DNA of 64,000 bases from Agapanthus africanus. Lineage: Eukaryota; Streptophyta; Magnoliopsida; Asparagales; Amaryllidaceae. Under the pieces are notes generated by a model. The model was not told the origin of the DNA, searched no databases, and was given only the letters and a program-made list of their open reading frames with translations. The stretch lies in the NCBI GenBank assembly GCA_030015575.1, contig JASDDO010000026.1, positions 190,551,739 to 190,615,738 of the forward strand. Reading direction: 5' to 3'. The position numbers were made by a program, and so were the translations under genes. This document shows positions 24,123 through 33,399 of the stretch, piece after piece (the stretch's first letter is position 1; each line of letters begins with the position of its first letter).

Positions 24123-25051
24123 TGTTGGCTATGGTGCTCTCAAGGCAATTATCATATTCGCAGGTATGTGATTATGATGATTGAGGGAGGACATATACCG
24201 GTAGAACAGTCATACTCGAGATGATAATATGCTATCTAGTTTGTCTTTATCATCATGTACAGCATTAGGTGGCATTATAGATCACTATTACATGTTGATA
24301 GAGCCCATAGGATTCTTGCTTGACTACCAGCAGTATGATGGTGATCATATACGTGGAAGCTGGGTGGTCTATAAGCACATCCTTAAATGACCCTAGTCGA
24401 GAGAGTTTCGAGACTGGGCATCGATACACCAGAGTAGACTAGTGTATACTGATCGAGACCCCGATGAGGGGCGGTGGTCGGTCTTATAAGCCATTGGTGT
24501 TAGTTTATTCACCTAAGATGTATACATGTGCTCATTGGGTTATGAGTACACCAGACAGACTCATCGAGAACATGCTAGTTGGTATTATACCTATTGTCAG
24601 ATAGCAGTTCCCTGGTGACATGTATACAGGTTAGTTTATCGACCTGAGATCGTTATTTGTCTTGTGTGATTTCCCATTGTGCTTTGATTACTATCCTACC
24701 ATGGCTCAAAGGAGTTGTGCAAACAGGTTTTAGTTGGGTACAGTCCCGAGCCACATAGAGGCAGTGAGCGGATCATCGGGGGATTCGTCTCTCCCGGTAT
24801 TGGGGGTTGATGTCGCAATTGTGTATGGGTGGCCATCTCCAGAAATCCTTGGCTAAGGTATTCGAGAATTACCGATCTAGGATCGGTAATTTCTCAGGTG
24901 GTGATGGGCTTCATACCAACACTAAATGTCGTTATTAAGGGTCTGACTTTATCCACCCCGTAGACTCGCTATGCGATACTTATAGACGAACGGACCGGAC
25001 TGTGCGGATATTGTCAATGTTAGGCTCAGTATGGGTTTCAGGATGAGTTTG
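24123..25051 (+). repeat. 3' LTR of F, first piece
   Basis: The LTR starts TGTTGGCTATGG and is homologous to the LTRs of G, A and E (for example the GGGCATCGAT and TGTGCTTTGATTAC blocks). It is cut after 929 bp by G. The rest would lie beyond the window. Confidence 0.75.
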
Positions 25052-27066
25052 TGTTGGATATATATATGCCCTAGAGGCCTTCATTGTATAGGATGCTAGG
25101 GATATGTATGTACATGACAATCTTGCTTGATATGATAGTACGCTATTTGGTTTGTCTTTATCTTAGCATGTGTATTTCATATATTGTATACATGTTGATA
25201 AAGCCCGTAGGGTGTTTTCCTGACTACCGGCGTTATGATGGCAGTCATACTTGTGGGAGCTGGATACTAAATAGGCACATCCTTAAATGTCCCTAGTCGC
25301 AGGAGTATCGAGACTGGGCATCGATGCTCCAGAGTAGACTGGTGTATACATATCTAGAACCTGACGAGGGGCGATGGATAGGTCCCACAGCCGTTGGTGA
25401 TGTGCACTTAAGATTGTATACAGATGCTCACTGGGTGTGAGTACACCGGATAGGACTCACCGAGAACTGATTAGATGGTATTATACCTAGTGTCATATAG
25501 CAGTTCTCAGGTGACATGTGTGCAGATGGTCTGTCTACTTGAGGTCGTCATTTGTCTCGTATGAGTTCCCACTGTGCTTTGATTACTACCGTACCACGGC
25601 TCAAAGGAGTCGTGCAAACAGGTTTTAGTTGGGTACAGTCCCGAGGCATATGGAGGCAGTGAGCGACTGTTAGGGATTCGTCTCTCCCAGTATAGGGAGT
25701 CGATACCGCACTGTGATTGGTTGGTCATTACCATAAGTCTCTGGCTAGGGCTGATCGAGAATTACTGGTGGACGGACCAGCAGATTCTCGGATGGTCTTG
25801 AGCCACCCTGACATGACTTGTACGGTTATTAGGGGTCTGACGTTTTCCACCACCCTAGACCTTACAAGCGATACTCTCAGACGAACAGACCGGACTGCAC
25901 GGATATTGTCACGGACAGGCTCAGTAGGGTTACGGACGAGTTCTCTCATTGGCCTCTTTTTCGACACGTACCTGGGTTTTCGTTACGTACAGCTAGTGCC
26001 GCTGACAGAATTGTGGTTAAACCCACTGCCACCGTACTGTCGAGTCTTTAGAGTCCCACATTGAGGGTTTCCCTGGATCAGGCGAGACGACGTAGAGGCC
26101 GTATGGTTTACGGCAGGGTTTCGATCGTATACGTGTACTGGTTACACGGATGATGTTCAGACAGATAATACTAGTGGGCATTGATTTAAGCCGGATCCTA
26201 GTATTATGCTATAGGATTATACTTGTCTCAGAGTATCCGTATTTTTCGGAATACGAATACGGGTATGAAAATACGGTGAGGGCATTCTTGTAATTTTGCA
26301 AGAATGAGCTTCTTGAAGGAGACACCTCATTATAGTTTTATCCTTTTTCCATAAAGGATTAATGAGGTGGATATTAGGAGATTTTTTAGTTATGGGTTGC
26401 AAGCATGGCTTTAGAATTGTTTATTCACTTTGGAGCTACTATTCAAGCATGGTTGTTATTTATGAGATTAAATAATTCCATGGTTGAATTATTAGCCAAA
26501 TACTTAGCCATTCGCACAACTCATTCTCTACTCATTCTAAAAAATGCATTCTCTCTCCTAGGTTTTCTCCTCTCTTTCTCCTTCAAGCTCATACACTCAC
26601 ATATGTTGTGAAACAATGAGCTTTGAGATAAACTAGTCCATTACACTCTCTCTACTTCTACTTAGTGATCTTTCATAGCAAGTTAGGTTACTAAGTTACC
26701 TCCTTTGAGGTTGGAGCATGACCATAGGCCCTCGGGTGGACCCATCTTCGACACAAAGGAGACCGGCAACCTAGTTCGTTCAAAAACACGGAAGAATCCA
26801 AAGCAAGGAGGTCAAGAAGAAGAAGCTTGAACCAAGGAGCAAGGAACCACTTGAAGAACCGAAAGACTAGACACGAGGGTATAACTTCTCAACCTAGTAG
26901 TTAGCACTCTCTAGTAGTTTCGTTTTGTTAGCTAAGGTTTAATCAAGATCCAAAAGGTGGAACAAGTCTATGTTGCAAAGCAAAAACAAGTTTTTTCTTG
27001 TGATAAAACCGTTTTTAAAGTATTCCGCCTCTCCGCGAGCCCTGGGGTGTGCTACATATACTTACA
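25052..27066 (+). repeat. 5' LTR of G
   Basis: About 2015 bp, from TGTTGGATATATATATGC to ACTTACA. It aligns end to end with the split A LTR, including the end block with GAGGCGGAATA in inverted orientation. No gene is seen inside it. Confidence 0.78.
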
Positions 27067-27240
27067 CTGCTATCAGAGCCAGGTAAAACCATAACTAACT
27101 TGTTAGCAAAGTGTTAGAAATTCGATCGCCGGAAAAATCCCGAAATCACATCCGAAAATGCATGTTTCTGTCGATTTTGAAATCTGGTCTTAAAATTTTT
27201 TTAGAAGGCTTAAAAATACATGCAGGGTTTTGTAAGTCCT
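27067..27240 (+). other. Primer site and start of leader of G
   Basis: TGCTATCAGAGCC at 27068-27080 follows the LTR end by one base. It is the initiator-Met tRNA primer motif with one difference from TGGTATCAGAGCC. The remaining 160 bp show nothing distinctive before A's end. Confidence 0.7.
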
Positions 27241-28056
27241 TGTCACGCACTCCACAAACTTGCGGGGAGGCGGAATATATGAAAAACGATTTTCAAAGCT
27301 TCGTAACACGGACTTGAGCGCATGAATCGTTTCTATACCGTTACTAGCAAACTACGAAAGGTTTAACTACTCGGATTCGAGGTCATACCTCACGTTACTT
27401 GTCTTTCGGGTCTTCATCGCGGTCCTCCACTCCTCGTAGGCTCCTTGGAACATCGGCACCTCAACGGCCTCCTCGAGTCAAAGACGATCCACCCGAGAGC
27501 TCCTACGCCAAGCTTTATCTCTAACTTGAGATAACTTGGTTGCTCAAAGTGCTAATCTAAGCTACCTAGGGGATATAGAGTGAGGTTATGGATGTATTAG
27601 TCTAGCTAACCCTTGATCTCAACACATGAGAGGTTAGGGTTAGGGTTTCAAGAATGAGAGAGCTTGGAGAGAGAGAAGGTGATGATAAGAATGAATTGAA
27701 ATTGTTTCTCACTTGTAATATATTATGAAGCATAAAGAATTATAAAATGAATAATTCAAATGCATTATCATCATGCTTCATTGAATATGTGCAATGAATC
27801 ATCAAGTGAGTCATTAAGCAATAAATGCTTCATTCACTCACTTGAATGATTCATCTCATGAGTCACAAAATCAATTAATGCTAATGCCACCTTACCCTCC
27901 AAGTCACCATGCTTCTAGAAGCTTCCCGGAAAATTACGAGAACGCCCCTCCAATCCGTGAAAACACGGAAAAACTTTAGACTGTATAAATCCAATAACCC
28001 GATACTAGAATCTGGCTTAAACCAAAGCCGGCTAGTAAAAGCTGTCTGAACGTCGT
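27241..28056 (-). repeat. 3' LTR of A, left piece
   Basis: This is the terminal part of LTR-A, homologous in reverse to the right end of LTR-G. It is interrupted at 28056 by E. It contains two telomere-like GGTTAGGG units, which I take as chance. Confidence 0.75.
28051..28056. other. Target-site duplication of E, left copy (CGTCGT)
   Basis: CGTCGT before the E 5' LTR matches 38475-38480 after its 3' LTR. The repeat CGT unit makes the exact length (5 or 6) ambiguous. Confidence 0.8.
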
Positions 28057-30286
28057 TGTTAGTTATATGTATGCCCTAGAGGCCATTACTGTACATTGGA
28101 TGCATATTGTAATGGATGCTGGGACATATATAGGAAGGACTTTCTTGCTCGACATGATAGTACGTTATCTGGTTGCTCTTTATGTTAACGTGTATACTTT
28201 TCGTCTCTCTGTTACATGTTGATAAAGCCCTTAGGATGTGTACTCGACTTCCAGGGCTATGATGCAGATCATACTAGCGGGGCCTGGATAGTCCATGAGT
28301 ACATCCTTGAAATGTTCCTAGTCAAGGGAATATCGAGACGGGGCATCGATATTCCAGAGTAGACTAGCGTATATCTTCTCGACCCATACGATGGGCGATG
28401 GATGATCCCATATCCATTGGTGTTTGACATCGGAGATAGTATGCGGGTGCTCAGTAGAGACTGGGTACACTGAACGGACTCGCCGAGAACTCCCAGATGG
28501 TATTATATCTCACGTCAGATGGCAGTTCTCTGGTGACACTGGTACAGCTTAGTCTGTTGACCCGAGATCGTCATAGAGTCTTGTGTGTCTCCCACTGTGC
28601 TTTGATTTCCACCCTACCATGGCTCTACTGAGTCGTGCAAACAGGTGGTTTTTGGGTACAGTCCCGATTCACATGGAGGCAATGAGAGATAGGAGGGGAT
28701 TCGTCTCTCCCGGTATTGGGGGTTGATGTTGCGCAATGCACGACTGGCCATAACAGGAAATCCCTAGCCAGGGTTGCAGTGATATACTGGTAAGAGTTAT
28801 CAGTAGTTTCACGGATGTTATGGACCTCAAGTCGGCATGACTTATCGAGCTACTGGGGTCTGACGTTTACCACCCCTAGGCGAGATATGCGACATATCAG
28901 ACGAACAGACCGGACTGTACGGTAAGTGTTACTGGTTGGATTCACAGGAGTGTGAGCGGGCTTGCTCGTCGATCTTCTGATCGCTCAATACCCGGGTGGC
29001 CGTTACGTTTAGCAGACCGCTTGCGGCTTGTGGATGTTTGATATGATCATCATCTACTGCCGGCGTATTGACGAGTCTTTAGAGTCCTACACAGAGGTTT
29101 CCTGGCTCAAGCGAAACGAAATAGGAGCGCATATGAGATATTTGCGGGACCGAGAATAATGCGAGTATGTGATACCGTATTTCATTCTCGCGATGTATGT
29201 GTCGAATGGTTGTATGCGATATAACCTAGTTATCGAATCGTAGATTGATTCGATAAACCGATACATAGGATACTAGTCGGTTATATGCGATATGACCGGA
29301 TCGTTAAATCAAGTGTTGATTTAATAATTTAATGTATAATTATATATTTGATATATTACTTTGCATTAACTGGTATCGGTTCACTTAAAATGGATTTTCT
29401 CACTCGCATGTGCGCATTGAATACGCGATATGATTTTGTGCACATGTTTGTATCATGTTTGATGATACATGGTTTTTGGTTAAGTGTATAGAATTAAACA
29501 ATGGTTAAGATGATGATTAGGGTTATGTTTATTCTTTTAGTTACTTGCTTATTCATTTATTCTTTTATTCTTTTACAAAAAGAAAAAGAAATGAGATAAA
29601 TGGTGGCATTCTTTCTATTCATGAAGCTTCATGAATACTTTGACCATGTCACCATTTTTGTCTTCTTTTTAACCCTAACCATTCTCATTAACTCAAGTTA
29701 GCTCTCTACACTTTACCATGGTCATTATTATGATAAGAATTATTATTCTAATATATTCATATTTTCTTATCATAACTTTTTCCTTCTTCTTCTTCCTTTT
29801 CTTCAAGTGAAGAAAACTAGACTTCATCAATGGTGAATTGATGAAATGAGTGAGAAATCCAATTCTAAAGTGAACCCAACTCCTATTTCTTCATCCTCTA
29901 CCTCTTGCCAAGTAGAAGAGTGTGTTTCCTTCACAAGTTTTCATGGCAAGGTGAAGGTGGAGCTTGATTTAGCGATGCCTCGACGTAGATCATCTTCGGC
30001 ATGGACATCGACGACCTAGCTCGCCTATTCTCCGACGAAGCCAACGCTAGAGCCCGGGAACTCACTTGGACAGCGAGGGGACTTCGTTGCGGAGCTATGG
30101 AGGTGAAGCACAGGATCTACAAAGGTTGTACTTCCGATTACCCATTAGTTAAATTGTTAACTAGTTCTTGTTTCGCCTAGTTTTTCTAGCCAACGATCCG
30201 TATTAGGGTTTCTCGGCACCTTGATTTTTGAAATTGGCATGTTTGATCACTTGTGAGACTCCATTAGAGTGCCTAGGAACCCTACA
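28057..30286 (+). repeat. 5' LTR of E
   Basis: 2230 bp from TGTTAGTTATATG to AACCCTACA. It has an 8-bp hairpin TGTATCAT/ATGATACA near 29448 and AT-rich blocks around 29320. No gene is seen. Confidence 0.92.
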
Positions 30287-30287
30287 G

Positions 30288-30300
30288 TGGTATTAGAGCC
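30288..30300 (+). other. Primer binding site of E
   Basis: TGGTATTAGAGCC lies one base after the 5' LTR and matches the initiator-Met tRNA primer motif with one difference. C has TGGTATCAGAGCC at the same place. Confidence 0.85.
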
Positions 30301-30484
30301 TAGCTAGAGCCTTAGGCGAAGTCCCGACGGAATTAGAAGTCCGATCGAGCCAAAACCCCGCCTTGAATTTGCTCTCTGGACTTTTTTGAAATTCGTGGTT
30401 TTTTGTGAATTAAAAATATTCAGAAAAATCAGCAGGAAGATCTAAGACTTACTGTGAAATTCGACCTCCTGTATCCATCAAAGA

Positions 30485-30531
30485 GCCGCGTTTCCGCCGC
30501 ATAAGCATGGCTTATGCGGCGGATCCGCGGC
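30485..30531 (+). other. GC-rich hairpin downstream of primer site (E)
   Basis: A 13-bp perfect stem (CCGCCGCATAAGC with its complement at 30510-30522, 3-base loop ATG) is extended by a 6-bp stem GCCGCG/CGCGGC. The homologous site of C (59223-59269) folds the same way, with a T-A pair changed to G-C. It lies about 190 bp after the primer site. Confidence 0.8.
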
Positions 30532-30821
30532 CATAATGTATCTTTATTTGATGAAATATGCACAGTAATTCTTAGTATGCAGTGCTGGTTTTCCTGGGAA
30601 TATTTTAATATTTATTCCAGAGTTTTAATTTCTGGGTTGTATTGGGAACTCAGTGTATCGATCGGATTGTCTAATTTTGTCGGTGTGTTTTTCCGGATAA
30701 ATCTTAGAATATGTTAAAAAGTTCGACCGGATATAAATACCAACTTTTCCCTTGCCGGGAAATTTCCAATTGTTGGATTTTTCCGTAGTTTAACGACGTT
30801 CTAAGTAGTGCAAGTAACGCG

Positions 30822-31073
30822 ATGGACCCTCTAGAAGACAACAAAACTTAACTCGATTATGTAACCGTCTTGAACTGCCCTTTGAACCTTCGGGTTTGGG
30901 GCAGTACGGCGTGCCACATGTGAGGCGTTGGCTTGACCCTTCTACGGCTGAACCGTTGGTACTGAGGCACGAAATGAATGTTGTTAGACTTATTTCATGT
31001 GTTGAGCTGTATCGGGAAAACTTGGGTGTTCGATTGTTCGATCGGAAAGTTTAACATTTTCCATTTATCCGGA
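30822..31073 (+). other. Block shared with Tekay elements (copy in E)
   Basis: This begins ATGGACCCTCTAGAAGA and ends near ATCCGGA. It aligns over about 240 bp to D 50494-50728, H 1-165 and C 58685-58933. Matching sub-blocks include TGAACCTT.GGGTTT, GTGAGGC, CCTTCTACGGCTG and GATCGGAAAGTTTAA. Confidence 0.72.
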
Positions 31074-32420
31074 ATGTGATACAATAATTGGAATTCACAA
31101 TTAGTTATGAGATAACGGAATGAATATTATAAACATAGCAGTTTAGTCTCACTTGATTGGTTGCCACGAAATTTTGATGTGATCAAAAGTCCGTCGCAAT
31201 CACGTAGCGTACGCGGATACTCGCCGGGTAAACTTAATAGACAACCTCACTCCATAGCCCCGACCAAGTGACTGTAGGAGAACCCCGTCGCCGAAAGCAT
31301 CCGTTCGGGTGCTCCCGGTAGCGGTGTTCCGCCTTGGTGCACTTCGTCGACGGTGTTAGGGGTGCGGCCGCCTAATAAAGTTTGCGACGAGCATTCGATC
31401 AGAATGTCGGGAATCCTGTTGAATTGCCCGACTTGATATTGAAAAGTGTTTTCGATAATGAGACTAAAATGCGGGGTTTATAATTGTTAGGAATGCGATG
31501 TCTAAAGAATTCATTTGATCAGGCATGCGATGTCTGAGGTGGTTGCGGATTCCAACTGTTGTAGTTTTACACTTTCTTTTCTGTGACCGTAAGTGTAATA
31601 TGTGATATCGCCGGTTTCGTTGCTATATGTCAACGATAATTGGGATACGCATGTTTGCTTACGTTGATGACATGTGATGTTATGTGTTGCTGGATATGTT
31701 ATATTGGATCGTCGTGTTTGAATAGCCGGGTTTTTTTTATGTGAGATGAGTGTTTTTCATTTTCATTCATGTAAAAACTTGTATGTAATATTCTTTTATT
31801 GGGGCACTTCCAGGTTGCGGAAGTTGTCACCGTTGATGTATATTATTTACTTTTCTGCACTAGGATAGACCCAAGGAGGGGAGCACAAGTAACCGGGTTC
31901 TGGGGTCCAGTGGGAGACCAACTCGAGGAGTCGAGTCCGGGTCTCCTAACCCTAGAATTGGTAGGGTTGCTTGCCGCTCTCGTAGGGGTCTTGGGGTGTG
32001 GGATTGGCTATTCATCACGACCGTGGAATCCGTGTTTTATACTGGCTCGTATTGAAAACACGGACGTCCTAGTATATCCAATATTTCATATGTTTCTTCT
32101 ACTGTGATTTATCTGTGATGTGATCATATGATGTTCTGTGACAGGTATTATATATAGTATATATGATATATTATATAGACGTTGCTTATGTTTTACACCC
32201 GCGCTAGCCCTGCCCCGCTCTGCCGTTAGTTACCTAACCTAACGGTGCAGACGGGACATTGAGGCGAATGCGGATGACATAAGCGTACGTTATATTTATC
32301 TGTGATGGTTAGGTGGACTTAAATGATGGGATATTCATTAATGAGATTAATGAAAGAAAATAAACCTAATTGATGTTGTGGAATCGAATTTCAAAATAAA
32401 ACAGGTAGCTACAGTTCTTG

Positions 32421-32659
32421 CTTTGCATCGCGGTGTTCATTATAGAACATCCTGCACCTTATTCGATGAGGAAAGGACCGAGATCCCTTCACCGGGAGTG
32501 TCTCCTTTAGCAATAACTGGCAGATGCTACAACCCTCGGTTTGTCTTTGATCGCTTCTATAGTTTCCGCTTTGCACAGTGATATATATGATATATCCCGC
32601 ACCTCATTCGACGAGGAAAGGGCCGACGATCCCTTCACCGGGAATGACCCCTTTAGCAA
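32421..32659 (+). repeat. Twofold cassette repeat in E leader
   Basis: Copies at 32421-32513 and 32569-32659 both start CTTTGC(A) and carry GATCCCTTCACCGGGA and CCTTTAGCAA. Translated, they give related short peptides around FDEER, but no protein family is recognised. Confidence 0.75.
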
Positions 32660-32795
32660 AACTAGAAAAGCCTCGAAAACATTCCATTTAAAAACCATTT
32701 GATTCCGCAACGAGATCAAGTTCAAAGCGTTAAAGGTTTTCACAAAAACCATTCGCAACCCTCCGTCATTTTAGGAAGTAGAGTACTTAGTATTC

Positions 32796-33003
32796 GTGCT
32801 GTGTTTGTTGACCATAGTCAAGGCACAGTGTACGGTAGCTAAGTGATGTCTTCCTACACCGCATATGATGCGATTAGTTAGGACAGTCGCGTGACTTTGT
32901 TGACCTTAGTTAAGGGTCATGTGGGTGGGTCTAATTAATCAAGAAATGACGGGTAGAACTTGACTAGTGCTTATGATTTGTTGACCATAGTTAAGGTCAT
33001 AGG
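32796..33003 (+). other. Cluster of three hairpins in E leader
   Basis: Stems are CTGTG/CACAG (32799-32828, extendable by G-U pairs), CGCGTGAC/GTCATGTG (32888-32923) and CTTATGA/TCATAGG (32970-33003). Each encloses about 20 bases of the form TTTGTTGACC.TAGT.AAGG. The stems differ from those of F and C but still pair. Confidence 0.75.
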
Positions 33004-33399
33004 TGCTAGGGGTAAAAACCTTTATCGGGAGTTTTAAGTGTTGAAATTTGCAATGAGATTGCATACCTTCTATATGATAGTTGGATCCCGATACCTACTA
33101 CGAGTAATTGTTACTCCTGGGAGAGTTTTGCACTTTGCAATTAGCCGATCAAGTAGGTGTCTAGAAAGGTGTCAACGGGGTTATGCCTCTGGGAAAACGA
33201 GGTTTACAGTAATTAGGTCCGTGCGAAAGCACGGGGAACCTCCCTCAAAGTACCGACACTGGCCTGGCTGAAAGATTGGCGAACTTGTAGAGTGTAATTA
33301 ATCCCGGCTAGTCTTTCCTTTTACGGTTTGAAGGAAGATTTGATAAAAACAGTGGGAGCCATCCTGATTAGATAAAATATATAACCAATCTAGTCTTGC

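Larger units (their letters stand above)
18751..25051 (+). mobile_element. Element F: old Copia-type LTR element, oldest layer
   Basis: A + strand remnant shares its leader landmarks, in the same order, with E and C: a GATCCCTTCACCGGGAGTG cassette repeated twice, a cluster of three hairpins, a pyrimidine-rich tract near 20665, and a polypurine tract before an LTR starting TGTTGG. Its left is cut by H at 18750 and its 3' LTR is cut by G at 25052, so neither end is complete here. The pol part is hard to recognise and heavily broken. It is clearly older than all other layers. Confidence 0.7.
25052..27240 (+). mobile_element. Element G: 5' end of a + strand Copia element
   Basis: A complete 5' LTR, a primer site and about 170 bp of leader are seen before element A cuts in at 27241. 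The LTR is in the same broad family as LTR-A but belongs to a separate insertion. G sits inside the 3' LTR of F (the bases before it are GTTTG). The rest of G must lie beyond the right edge of the window. Confidence 0.75.

Noticed and set aside
25052-27066. G LTR as simply the rest of F's 3' LTR
   Set aside because: It has its own TGTTGG start, full length and a following primer site, and F's LTR is cut part way through a block that G contains whole.
27620-27660. Telomere-like GGTTAGGGTTAGGG
   Set aside because: Only two or three units occur, inside an LTR, and the plant telomere unit is TTTAGGG. It is chance similarity.
30822-30870. ATGGACCCTCTAGAAGA as the start of a gag protein
   Set aside because: The ATG is kept in D and E and one base later differs in C, but no common open frame continues in any copy. 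I treat the block as a shared nucleotide element of unknown role.
31799-32107. Open frame of about 100 codons in the E leader as a captured host gene
   Set aside because: It aligns with the C and F leaders at the nucleotide level, but the frame is not maintained and no family is recognised.
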